Positions 45,819 to 57,294 of a DNA stretch of 64,000 nt are shown piece by piece (position 1 is the first letter of the stretch; each line of letters opens with the position of its first letter). This stretch comes from Garcia nutans. Taxonomy: Eukaryota > Streptophyta > Magnoliopsida > Malpighiales > Euphorbiaceae. The position numbers and the translations under genes were made by a program. The notes below the pieces were generated by a model. It had not been told where the DNA came from and searched no databases. It saw only the letters and a program-made list of their open reading frames with translations. The stretch is taken from positions 46,562,001 to 46,626,000 of the forward strand of contig CANTUV010000035.1 in assembly GCA_947685225.1 (NCBI GenBank). Direction: 5' to 3'.

Positions 45819-46431
45819 TGTTGGCAACGGACCTAATTTTCTTAGCCCATTAGTGAGGAAGCCCAACAACAAGGAAAAGGCCCACAAGTCTTGCATTCAA
45901 AAGAGTAGTTACAAAAAGGAGAAGAAGGTTGATGTTGTGGTAATCATCAGCTATGGAAGGGGCAGTTGTAACTGCTCTCCATGATCTCCAAGTGCCGAAA
46001 AAATAGGTATGCAGTTGAGAAACATAAGATAAAAAGGAAAATAAGAAAACGAATAAGATACACAACAAATTTCATAGAAAAACTCAATCAAACAGCATAA
46101 GCATAGATTTCTTAGACTTCTTAGATTTCTAGTGAACCTTTCTTTAATTCTTGTAATTATAGTTTATTTTAAGTCATCAAAAAATGTCTTTCTTTCAATC
46201 GTTGAAACCTAAACATTCCTATTCATTAAATTCAAATGGTGTTGTTGTGGAATTCAAGCTATTTGTTTGCAAAAAGCGTGGGAAACCTTTTTTTTGTCCT
46301 TTAAGAAAATTCACAGTCGCTTGATTGAAGATCAGTATAAAGCAAATTCAAATTGAGGTGTTACCACCTCTCGCGGCCGTTCCATAGACATTTGAAGGCC
46401 AACAGTGTTTTCTTCAGGCCTTGAGGAAACA
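45819..46431 (+). repeat. Putative 5' LTR of the Tat-lineage element
   Basis: TGTTGGCAACGGACC ... GAGGAAACA, four bases before the primer-binding-like motif. The start is inferred from TG and is not confirmed by a second LTR. Confidence 0.5.
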
Positions 46432-47324
46432 ATTTTGGCATGCCCAATGGGATTATTAGAAAGCAATGCCATTAAAGAAGATTGTGAGAGATACTATCGG
46501 GCCTAGTGATCCATATGTTGCCAATGTAATAGCAGGGCAAGAGGGATACATTCCATCAATGGTGGAGCAAATTGAGAAATGGGGTCTTTCCTTGTCAGAG
46601 ATTCCCATGGCACAAATAAATGTAGATAGTACCAGGGGAGGATATGTTATTGTTGATGAATGGGATCGAATGACTTTAGCATATTTTCTCAAGCATGTGT
46701 TGATATCACAAGTACAGATTCAGAATACTTAATGAAAATTCCAAGAGTCATAGGTCCAAATGCAGAAGTAGTAGGAAGAAATGTTTTGGATGGCGAGTGG
46801 AGGGAATTTAACATTTGGGAAACATAATCGTTCTCAGGAGATAAGTCCATCTGTGAAAAATGCAGGTGTACGTTCTTCTAAACAAGTGATAAAAAAGTTC
46901 GTGGGGCATTTTGTTAATTTAGAGTTAGAAGATTGGCCTAGGGCTCAGGGCCATGCTGATGAAAAATATGTTCCTCCTATAAGGGAAGAGTTGAATGGAA
47001 ATAATAAAGTTACCAATGGTAATGGCCACGTTAATGGTAGGCTAGGCCAAATTAAGCCCCACAGATGTTTGGAATGACTAATCCCCATACACAACCACAG
47101 GTTTATGATGCAAATTTTCCACAAACCCCAGTTTGGAGACCACCGTAATTAATTCGATAGGAAAATTGACACATGGGTAGCATTGATATGGATGCTATAA
47201 GGGAAATTGTCCAGGAGCTTTATGGACCTAGCCTAAGATGAATGGGCCGCTCAGAATTTGTAAAATCTTATCATGAAATGATAGATCAGGAAAATAGTTA
47301 TCCAAGAGGATATTGTATCCCAGG

Positions 47325-48260
47325 TGTTGCGCTCAAATTAACTCTACCACAAAGCGTCACTCGCAAGTATACAAGGTAGCTGTAGCAAAGGTGATCGCCC
47401 CAAGGTCGTCTCACAAGGAAGCCAAAGTAGGTAATTGATTATCAAAGTAAAAGTAATAAGTAATTGAAGTAATTTAAATTGCAAAGTAATGAAGAAAAAC
47501 AATGGCATGAACAATCTAATCTAAACTAGTTTAATCCAAAGTAAAATCAAAATCCAAGAAAACAAATGTTTAAACCCTAAGATCTCTCTCAGACGGCTGA
47601 ACTTTGCTCTCAAAAATCGTCAACAACAAACCCTAACTTTTCTTTTTGCTTTTATATGAAACGTCGGCTTTAAAATTCGGTGCGCGTTTGGTTCATGAGA
47701 GACACGACCAGGTGATGAAGGACACGGCCGTGTGAGGACTTGTTGGAGGGACACGGCCGTGTCCCCTGCATGTGTCCACCTCTGTGAAATTTTTTCCTTC
47801 CTTTCCTTTGGTAACAAGTGAGACACGGCCAAGTCAAGGTGACTTGGCCGTGTTGCTCTTCTTTGGAGGGACACGGCCACATGACTTGGCCGTGTCCCTT
47901 GCTTGTGTCTGCTACTGGGACTTGCTCTTCCTTTTAACTTGGTATGGGACACGGCCAGTGACTTGGCCGTGTCCTCTGCCTGTGTCAGCTACTGCCCATT
48001 TCATCTTCAATTCGTTTCCTTGCCTATTTTAACCTAACACAAAACTCAAAACAAACTTACGAAGTAAATAAACAATAACCGATAAAACATAAATACAAAC
48101 TAAAAACTAGATCAAAAACGACATAAAACTAAAAATAAACTAAAACTACACAAATAAAGAAAACACTAAACAAACCAATTAAAACTAACAAAATACCTAA
48201 ATAAAACAATAATTAACATAACAAACAAGACACAAAACTATAACAAAAACTAATAAAACA
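47325..48260. mobile_element. 936-bp LTR-like insert in gag (solo LTR)
   Basis: Begins TGTTGCGCTC and ends AATAAAACA, with a perfect 5-bp TSD CCAGG at 47,320-47,324 and 48,261-48,265. Removing the insert and one TSD copy leaves the flanking gag frame in register. TG...CA ends, 5-bp TSD and lack of coding point to a solo LTR of an unrelated family. It carries its own GACACGGCC minisatellite. Confidence 0.85.
47698..47990. repeat. Palindromic GACACGGCC / GGCCGTGTC minisatellite
   Basis: At least five units with GAGACACGGCCAAGTCAAGG, TTGGCCGTGTCCCTTGCTTG and TTGGCCGTGTCCTCTGCCTG phrases, nearly the same words as in the module at 4,676-5,035 although the host LTR is different. Confidence 0.85.
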
Positions 48261-49601
48261 CCAGGTTTCTCATTGTTCTCTAAAGAAGATGATTAATCCT
48301 CCATAGAACATATTGCAAGATTTACTATTTAGTGTGATGGGTTGGCAAATTATGATAATTTTGGTTTTTACAAGTTAAGATTGTTTTCTAATTCCTTAAT
48401 TGGAAGTGCATTTACTTGGTACACAACTCTTCCTAGGAATTCAATCTTTACTTGGCAGGACATGGAGAGTCAGTTCCATACTCAGTTCTTTAGGGCTGAG
48501 CCTAAAGTATGCATAGTTGAATTATCAAGAGTAACTCAAAAAGCAGGAGAAACCACTGAAAAGTTTATTGCCAGGTTTAAGAAGATGAGGAATAGGTGCA
48601 AAGTATATCTGCTAGAAACAGAATTTAAGAAGATGGCACAAAGAGGTTTAGATTTGGAGTTAAGGAAAAAGTTTCAAGGGATGGAGTTCAGAGACTTTTA
48701 TGAATTAGCCGCTAAGGTGGCCGAGTATGAAGAATTACTACAAAAAGAAAGACAAAGAAGAAAGAGTGTTATGGGAACTTATTTCCAGGAAATTGGTTAA
48801 CTAGAAGCTCCTGTAGCTTATCTACATATCACTAGTACTGTGACATGCTCTTTATTGGAAAAGAAAATGCTAGATGTATGGAAGAAGGTTCTCACTTCAA
48901 ATACACAGCCTCAATATACGTTTGATGTTTCAAAGACAAAGGTTATTTTTTTATTTTCTACTTAAGGAAAAGTTTATAAAACTTTCTTCGGATCATCACA
49001 TCTCTAGTGATGAAGAATTAAAGGGCCAGGAGTATTGTAAGTTCCATAATTCTAAAAATTATTCAACTGGCTCTTGTTGGGGATTGAAGAATGTATTACA
49101 AGACAAGATCAATAAAGGGATTCTCAAGTTCCCTAAAAAAAGAGGCTATGTTGGTGTATGAAGACCCTTTTCCTTCTGTGAATGTAGCTAACTTTGAATT
49201 AAGGTCACTGTTGAATGCAAAAAGGGGTAGAGTGGTATGTAGAGATTTGAGAGCAGAAAGTAGTAAAGAGAAAAAGTTTTGGGTACCTAAAGAGTGTGGA
49301 CTGCATTAGAAAATGGAAAAAGCAAAAGAAAGTTATAGTGTAGACAAACCTAAATGGAAATCTAGATTTATGACTCCTCTACCAGTGAAGATAGAAAATC
49401 AATGGCATAGGGTGGAACATAAGAAATTTCCACAGTTACTTACAAGAACACAGAAGAGGAGATTGTTGAGGCAAAGGGCTACAGAGAGAAGGTAGAATAT
49501 TAAAGACGAGGAGTGCAAGGGAAAAGAGTCAGATAAGGAAAGTTCTAAAGATAATGAACAGGAGCTCATAGTCATGGAAGTACAAAAGTCAAAGTCCAAG
49601 T

Positions 49602-52600
49602 TTGGCCAAAAGGCAACAGAAGATGAGAAAAGTGATTCTGCAGATGAAAAAAGAAGTGTTTAGGGGAGGATTTTCTATTGGAAGGATTCATATTTCTTTC
49701 CAACGTTCAGTTACAGAATTGGTGCTTCCATCGGATTTTAAGGCACAAAGCAAAGAGACAGAAGCTGTGGTGGAAGTAGATTCAGCTCGGGGGGCAGCAC
49801 CAAAGTTGGAAGCTTCAGATGAAGCATATGGAGGAATAACTATTCAGACCACATGGTCGAATAGTTTTAAGAGGGTAGTATATGAAAAACCTTATGTGGA
49901 AATGATAAAGAATATTTGTCCACTATACATTAAAGCAAATTTTGATGGAAGAAGAATTACAAAAGTATTAGTGGACAATGGGTCAGCTGTAAATATTTTT
50001 CCATATAGGATGTTGAGAGGTTTAGAAAAAAATGAGGAGGATTTAATTGCAACAGATGTAACTGTGCCAGCTTTTACTAGTGAAGTAACTCCTACTGTTG
50101 GAATCTTGCCAATACAATTGTCAGTGGGATGTATAATATCTATGACAACATTTTTTGTTGTTAATTTTTCAGCTAATTACAATACTTCATTAGGTAGGGA
50201 TTGAATTCATGAAAATGCATGTGTTCCTTCCACTTTGCATCAAGTACTTTTATGCTGGAAAGGGAATGAAGTGGAAACTATTTGGGTTGAGGAAAGCCTT
50301 TTTCTATATTTGCATAATGCATTGAGGCCAGATATTATGAACAGGGATTTGGCCCTGTCTATTTTAAAGGAAAGAAGAAGAATGGTAGTCCCAAGGAGGT
50401 GTATATGTCTTCTATAGACAAGCAGCAAATACAAGATGAATCCAAAGCTCTCCTCAAACCTACTGCAATAATGCCTTTTAGGCCGGTAGGTTTACCAATT
50501 ATTGAGGAGGTGGAATGATTAAAAGAACCATAGAGGGAGAGGCACTAGCTGCAACTACCGTATGGAAATGTTACTTACAACGCATGTGTAAGGAGTTAGA
50601 AGAGGTGGAAGTTTGTGGAGCAGAAGTCATTTTTGAAGATGGCCAAGAAGAACAGAAGCTGAAGAAATACAATTTGAAGATTTAGTTCAGGCTCCAAAGA
50701 AATTTGAAGATGTTCAACCTGAAACTCATGATACATTAGAAGAGGTTAATTTGGGAACACTAGAGGATCTCAAAGTTATATTTGTCAGTTCAATGCTAGC
50801 TGAAGACTTGAAACATGAATTAGTAAACTTGTTGCATGAATATAAAGATTGTTTTGCTTGGTGCTATGAAGATATTCCAGGTTTGGAAAGAATAGTGGTA
50901 GAACATTGTCTTCCAATCAAATAAGGTTTTAGGCCATTCAACATCCAACAAGGAGGATGTCCAAAGAGGTAGAGGCTAAAGTGAAAGAAGAAATAGATAA
51001 ATTATTGTGGGCCAAATTCATCGGGCCTACAAGGTATGCAACTTGGCTTTCTAATATTGTACCAGTAGTGAAAAAGAATGGAAAATTGAGAGTTTGTGTA
51101 TATTTTAGAGATTTGAATGCTACTACTCTAAAAGATATATATGTTATGCCTATAGCAGATATGTTAATAGATTCCGCTGCTAAGAATGAAATTTTGTCTT
51201 TTATGGATGTATATTCTGGTTATAATTAAATTTTAATTAAACAGAATGACATTTCTAAAATGACATTTAGATGTCCTGGTTCAATAGGAACTTTTGAATG
51301 GCTTGTAATGCTATTTGGTTTTAAAAATTGCTGGTGCAACTTATCAAAGAGCTATGAATGACATTTTTCTTGAAATGATAGGGAAAGTGTTAGAAGTATA
51401 CATTGTTGACATTGTGGTTAAATCCAAGAAAGCCAAAGATCATGTTCATCATTTAAGAAAAAGCTTTGAAAGAATGAGAATCCATAAATTAAAATTAAAT
51501 CCCTTGAAATGTGCATTTGCGGTGAGGGCCAAAATTTTTTTAGGATTCCTAGTGCATCATAGAGGTGTGGAGGTAGACAAAAATAAAATGAAGGCAATTA
51601 TTGAAGCTAAGCCTCCACAAAATAAAAAATAATTACAAAGATTTTTAGGCCAGATTAATTATTTATGAAGATTTAATTCCAATATGGCCAGTAGAACAAA
51701 AGTTTTCTCAGAACTTTTGAAATTGAAAGCTTTTGAAGAATTTGTATGGAGTCTTCAGCATCAGAAAGCTTTTGACAAGATAAAAGAATATCTAATGAGT
51801 CCTCCTGTATTTATGCCTCTAAAAGAAGGTCATCCTGTGAAAATGTATATTTCAGCAGCCGATAATTCCATTAGATGTTTGTTGGCACAAGATGATTCTC
51901 AAGGAAGAGAGCAGGCTATTTATTACCTCAGCCACCTCTTGATTAACACAAAAGTTAAATACTCTCTTATTGAAAAGTTATGCATGGCTTTATTTTTTGC
52001 ATACACCAAGCTTCGCCACTACATCATTAGAAGTAGAGTATATGTAGTGTCTACCATAGACTTGATTAAGTATATGCTAAATAGACCTCTCATTACTGGA
52101 AGAATTGGGAAGTGGGTTATAGCTTTGGTAGAATTCTCTTAGTTTACTTTCCTCAAAAGTCAGTGAAAGGCCAAGCAATAGCGGATTTCTTGGTAGATCA
52201 TCCTTCTTTAATGTAGCAGCAAAGTAATATTGATGAATTACCTATTTACTTTATAGAGACTGATATGTGGATTCTAAAGTTTGATGGATCTAGCACCAAT
52301 ACAATATTTGGTGCTGGATTATAATTACAGCACCAGATGGGGTTAAAACAATGTTATCATTTCACTTAGGATTTGAATGTGCAAATAATCAACCTGAATA
52401 TGAGGCATTAGTGATTGGATTGGAAATATTACAAGATTTGAAAGCTAAAAATGTGATGATAATGGGAGATTCTTAACTGGTGTTGTGGTTGGGGAATATA
52501 AGTGTAATAGTTTGTTACTCCATATTTCACTACTATAGATAAGTTAAAATTTTTTTTTGAAGAACTTGGTTTCATGCATATTTCTCAGGAAGAAAATTAG

Positions 52601-53964
52601 GAATCAAATGAATTAGCTCAAGTGGCATCGAGATTAAGGATGACAAAAGAATTAACAAAAAAATTAATTGCTATGCAAAAGCAGAATCATCCTTCAATTA
52701 GTAAAAGAGGAATATAAGTGGATTCTTTTTCATATGATGCTAATGTGGCTGGAGATTGGAGACAAGAAATCAGGAGGTATTTAGATTGTCCCAGATAGAA
52801 AACTTCACACCTATTCAAGATTCAATTATTAAATTATGTCTTGATAAATGGTGAATTATACAGGAAAGGACAAGATGGGTTGTTACTAAGGTGTCTAGCT
52901 TAGCCTGAGGCTTTTGAAGTGATGAAGCAAGTCATAAAGGTTTTTGTGAAGCACATTTTTGGTTAATTCGAAGACATGTCAATTTTTGGCCATCCATATT
53001 AAAAGATTGTATTATTTATGGTAAGGATTGCCATTAGTGTCAAAAATATGAAAGCATTCAAAGAGTACCAGCAGATGACATGCATGTAGTGGTTAAACCT
53101 TAGCCATTTTGTTGTTGGGCTATCGATCTGATTGGAAACATATATCCAGCTTCTTCCAAGGGGGCACAATTTCTTGATTGTGACCACAGATTACTTCACA
53201 AAATGGGTATAAGCGATGCCAATGAAAAAACAACAGGATGTTAGATAGTCCATCAAGGAGCATATTGTTCGCAGATTTGGTATTCCTCAAACCATAACTA
53301 CTGATTAGGGAACTATGTTTACAGGGGATGAAATGAAAGATTTCACTGAGGACTATGGAATCTAGCTAAAAAGTTTACGCCTCATTATCCTTAAGCTAAT
53401 GGGCAAGCCGAGGCATCCAACAAAATCCTTATAAACATTTTGGAGAAAAATGCTAGAAGATAATCCTAGAGATTGGCATAGGATTTTTTCCAAAATGCTA
53501 TGGGCTTATAGAACCTCAAAAAGGAGCACCACAGGAGTTTATCCATTTTCTTTAGTTTATGGGCATGATGTTGTTTTACCAATGGAACTGGTGGTTCCGT
53601 AACTTTGAGTAGCTTTCTAGAATCGGTTGGTACCTAATGAGTATACAAATGCAATGGCCATGGAGTTAAAGATCTTGGAGAAGTGAGAATGCATGCATTC
53701 AACCATATGTCGGTACAGAAAAGGAGGGTAGCATGGTCATATTATAAAAGGGTAAAAAAGAAGAATTTTGAGGTGGGAGATTTAGTTTGGAAGATAATTT
53801 TACTTATTGGCACCAATGATAGAGAATTTGGAAAATGGTTACCGAATTGGAAAGTTCCTTTTAAAGTTTACAAAGTGCTAGATGGAAATGCATATTGCTT
53901 GGCAAATATAGAAGGAGAACCATATAGGAGAGAAATCAATGGTAAATATTTGAAAAAATATTAA
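49602..53964 (+). pseudogene. Tat-type pol pseudogene (PR-RT-RH-aRH-IN)
   Basis: Protease: KVLVDNGSAVNIFPYRML at about 49,960-50,015. RT: LRVCVYFRDLNATTLKD at about 51,088, FMDVYSGYN, then VYIVDIVVKSK at about 51,390-51,420 where the catalytic pair has become V-D-I-V. RNase H 1: about 51,684-52,142. RNase H 2: DMWILKFDGSS through NNQPEYEALVIGLEIL and MGDS at about 52,265-52,475. Integrase: CQKYE, AIDLIGNIYPASSKGAQFL, TTDYFTKW, NGQAEASN and, at the end, GDLVWK at about 52,900-53,964. Many stops and frameshifts; inactive. Confidence 0.82.
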
Positions 53965-54289
53965 CCTTCCATGTGGGAATTAATGGAATTAAACTAGTCC
54001 CTGTTGATTTTATATTAATAATATGGAAAATTGTAAGGCCTAATTATGGCTAGCTATTTGTTGAAAATTAAGTAGCATTTAATAAAATTGAAGTTGGCGT
54101 AATGGCCATTGAGGTTTAAAATGTTAAAGCATAAGATTAAACAAGTACAATCTTTTAATATTTTGACTAGAAAGGAAAAACCAATTCATAGTTAAATGAA
54201 ATTCTACAAGCACTTGAACATGCCAAAGTCATGGCCATAAAAATTTTAAAAGAAACTATGACAATTAAAGTGAATGAATATTAGTAGCT

Positions 54290-54960
54290 TGGAGAGCATT
54301 CCACTTGGCGAGACAATTGGCGATAGCCTCTTGAGCGCTGGTTAGTTCACTCATCCAAGAAGCAACATGTTTCTTTTGGGATTCCAGAGAATATTTGAAA
54401 GCATCAACATTTTGCTTATATTAGTGATATTGAGCTTCTAATTTTTGACCTTCAGCTAACATGTCTTTTTTTTTCAGCGTTAAGCTTTTAAATAAAGGTC
54501 AAATGCTCTTGGATTTGATAATTATGGCTATGGAATTGAGCTTTTAGAGTGTTGATTTGAACAACACAGTTTTATTTCTTCTGTATCTCCGCTTCATGGT
54601 TAGCTTGATCTTATTGCATTTGAGTGATCTTCTCAGCCTAGTCAGTGCTAATTTTGGTAGCAGCAACCACAATAGTAAACATTGACTCAACTTCTTTCAT
54701 CAAAGTGGAAACTACTTGTTTGGATTCCACTTTAGCTAGAGAAGATAGTAAACTGGATAGAGAAGCAAGAAGAGCATCCTTCTCTAGAGGAGTCATTGAA
54801 ATAATATCTTTTAAAAGACAAAACATGACAGTATTCTTTGCCAATTCAATTATAGTAGGGGCAACATGATTGGTGGCAGGAGGAAGAGGGCTAACCATAT
54901 AGACTAAGTGTGTAAGGTCTACTTTTTTGTCCTATTCCTCAGGAATTGAAGCAATGGTAT
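54290..54960 (-). pseudogene. Possible antisense ORF of the Tat element
   Basis: On the minus strand two frames run in series: 54,898-54,638 (PPATNHVAPTIIELAKNTVM, then Leu/Ser-rich) and a piece about 54,460-54,290 with LESQKKHVASWMSELTSAQE and AIANCLAKWN, joined only by frameshift. Tat-lineage elements are known to carry antisense ORFs between integrase and the 3' LTR. Position, strand and helical, coiled-coil-like composition fit, but no domain is recognised. Confidence 0.45.
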
Positions 54961-55174
54961 TCTCCCAAGATAATCCCTATGGAAAAGAAGTTAAAAGTGA
55001 ATTTTATTAATAAAAGTCACAGGGATATCAATATGAGACAGTTAATACCTTAGGAGTCAATGTACTAGCAACTGGGTGAGTGAAAGCTCTTATTGGTGAC
55101 AAGGGGTCAGTTTCAGCATATAAAAGGGCTAAGCTAGTGGCAGCATCTTCTGGTTCATCAGAGGTTATGCTTTC

Positions 55175-56845
55175 TGTAGACCATTAATTTTTTACCAAGT
55201 CCAGCTTGATATTTTAAAATAGTTCAAAAATAATTTTTATAATTTTTATTATTTATTTCAATAATAATATAATATTTATTATTTTAAATATTTATTTTTA
55301 AAAATAAAAATAAAAATAAAAATGAAATAAAAATATCGACGGACAATGCGCGACAGTGGCAGCGGCTGCTTGCATGGCAAGCCCTGCGGCGAATTGGCTT
55401 GGGCCTATTTCACCTCGCCTAGCCCGTAGATGCAAAGATTTTCTCACCCAGCAGCAATTCTCGCCTCGCCTGCAGACACAGCAGCTGGCCATTGCTCGCC
55501 CAGCCCAGCTCGCCTGCCAGCAGTCCAATTCCTCGCAGCAATTGGCCAGCAGCCTGTGGCAGCCTCCACATACTGTCGATTTCGCCAAAAACCTTATCAA
55601 CCTCAGTTTAATTTATTTCCTTAGCAATTTTTATTTTTCTTAAACTGTTTGTATTTCTAGTTTAAAATAGCATTAGGTTTTTTTGATTTTCCTATAAATA
55701 AGACTTTACAACAATCAGGAGGGGACTTTTGGGTTTTTGGCTAAGAATTAGGATTTTTTGAGAGAATTAAACACAGAGAGAACTTTTGCTTATGGCTTAG
55801 ACTTTGGTCTTTTCGACTGAGATGATTGGGACAATAGTAATTATTCAGGAGCAATTATTCGGACTTGGAAAATTATTCAGAGACATGAGATTTTTGAGGA
55901 GATTTATTCAGAGATGTTGAACGAAAATAGAGAGAGAGCAAGAGAGCAAGAAAGAAATTAAAAGGCTTGAGACCACCAACTAGAAGGCGGTGCTATACAC
56001 CTGTCTTCAATTCATTTCAACCAAGATTTATAAGCTTAAATATTGGTGAAACCTACAACGGAGGTTTGCAATCTTTTATTTAAATTGTTTTTAAGGTTAC
56101 AATAATTCGATTATTATTTTTCATTGTTTTATTTTCGTTTTCATTTTATTATTTTATTTAAATTGTTTCAATTATTCTTTAAACCCTTAAGTATCATAGT
56201 AACAAAAATATATTTTTAAAACCCTAAAATCTTAATTTTTAACACTAAAACATACAACCCTAAAGATCAATTTTCAAAATGTGGGACCGTCGTATGGGCT
56301 CGTCGAAGGGGTCAATATTAATTTGTGTATTATAAGTATTTGTATTTAAGTTCCTTTATTTTAAATCCTAATTTAGTTATTAAAATTCTAAAAACCTTAA
56401 TTTAAGATGTAAACCCTAAATTTATACATTTATTGCTTTATTTAATTTTAGATTTGATTATGTAGTTTATTATATGTTTTGATGATTGATTTATTTGATT
56501 TTGATATTTTATTTGTTAATCATGGATGGATGGTTTCTTTATTATTATTATTATTATTTGTTTATCTTGGTATTAAAATTTTAAGATGTATGTTTCCATG
56601 ATTGGGTACCTCATTAATTAATCTTTATGTAATTTAAATTATTTTCATATTTTGAAATTAATGTAAAGGACACATTTCCATCTTTCGGTGGGTGTCCTAT
56701 TTAGTTTTAGATATGGACGACGTAAGGACATGTTTTTATTCTCGGATGGGTGTCTATTTATTTATTTTTTTTGAACATTGCTATGATTATTAATAAATTA
56801 TTTGTTTATTCTTATAATTGCATGTAATATGGATAATATCATTAT
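55175..56845 (+). mobile_element. Tat-like LTR, 3' truncated
   Basis: Starts TGTAGACCATTAATTTTTTA, matching TGCAGACCTTTAATTTTGG at 61,655. A TATA box CCTATAAATAAG lies at about 55,691. AAACCCTAA-like repeats lie at about 56,220-56,420 and the GGACACATTTC...GGGTGTCC pair at about 56,668-56,755. It breaks off at about 56,845, just after the GTAATATGGATAATATCAT block, before the GGTGGCGACTC end seen in complete copies. Confidence 0.75.
55335..55590. other. GC-rich island in the U3 of the Tat-like LTR
   Basis: About 255 bp clearly richer in GC than the rest of the window, made of CTCGCC, CAGCAG and CAATTGGC words. It is absent from the two other Tat-like LTRs here. Open frames on both strands code only Ala/Gln/Leu-rich protein with no domain. 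It may be captured or locally expanded sequence. Confidence 0.6.
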
Positions 56846-57287
56846 ACTTCCTCAACTCCAAACTTTCTCAACTTATCCTACTTCCTCATCGGCAACTGCG
56901 GTTGCGGTTGCTGCTGTGGCCGCGACTGTGGCTATTGAACCAGAGCCTGTCTCAACAACTCCACCATATGCTGTACCCAGCCCGGCGAAATCTCCTTTAC
57001 TGCTGGTCTCATTAGCATAGAACCAGATGCCTCACCAGTAGTCTCTGCTCTAGCTCCATCTCTATCCTCACCACGAGCTACACTCTCTGCACTACGCTTT
57101 ATAGACTGATGCATCCAAGACTCCATAACTACATATATCTACAAACACAGTGAAATTGCCACATCAGAGATCAGAAACTACCAGTGCCAATGCATGTATC
57201 ACAATTGAAAATCATATTTAAAATGCCCATTTTCTCTATCTAACAACCCACCTAGGTCGAGAACCTCAAACCTAGGCTCTGATATCA
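56845..57287 (-). pseudogene. 5' gag fragment and primer-binding site of a family-A element
   Basis: Minus-strand primer-binding site TGATATCAGAGCC (57,275-57,287; one base off the Met-tRNA site) is followed by a gag start at 57,126: MESWMHQSIKRSAESVARGE, then WVQHMVELLRQALVQ. After a stop, a PQ-rich stretch and LRKFGVEEV, a phrase common in Gag of Tekay/Del-type Ty3/gypsy elements. Cut off at the junction near 56,845. Confidence 0.7.
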
Positions 57288-57294
57288 AAATAAA

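Larger units (their letters stand above)
46466..49310 (+). pseudogene. Tat-type gag pseudogene, split by an insertion
   Basis: N-terminal open pieces at 46,466-46,732 and 46,781-47,077 are not recognised. From about 47,190 the typical Tat Gag lead-in reads IVQELYGPSL then ENSYPRGYCIP, which breaks off at 47,320 where the insert starts. The capsid domain resumes at 48,266 and continues as LANYDNFGFYKLRLFSNSL, AFTWYTTLPRNSI, TWQDMESQFHTQFF and RNRCKV to 48,800. A zinc-finger-like EYCKFHNS...CWGLKN with INKGILKFPKK follows at about 49,030-49,140. Several stops. Confidence 0.8.
45819..54290 (+). mobile_element. Decayed Tat-lineage Ty3/gypsy retrotransposon
   Basis: 5' LTR (45,819-46,431), a primer-binding-like TGGCATGCCCAATGGGA at 46,436-46,452, gag, protease, RT, RNase H, a second RNase H, and integrase, in that order and all broken by stops. 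The second RNase H between RT-RH and integrase is the hallmark of Tat/Ogre-type elements. No matching 3' LTR was found, so the 3' limit is uncertain. Many stops sit where Trp or Gln is expected, as would follow C-to-T decay. A 936-bp LTR-like insert splits gag. Confidence 0.8.

Noticed and set aside
47620..48032. Overlapping frames on both strands rich in Arg, Pro, Ser and Cys
   Set aside because: They are readings of the GACACGGCC minisatellite in an LTR-like insert, with no domain.
55298..55643. Overlapping Ala/Gln-rich frames on both strands
   Set aside because: A GC-rich block lowers stop density; no domain, no intron signals, and the block lies in LTR U3.
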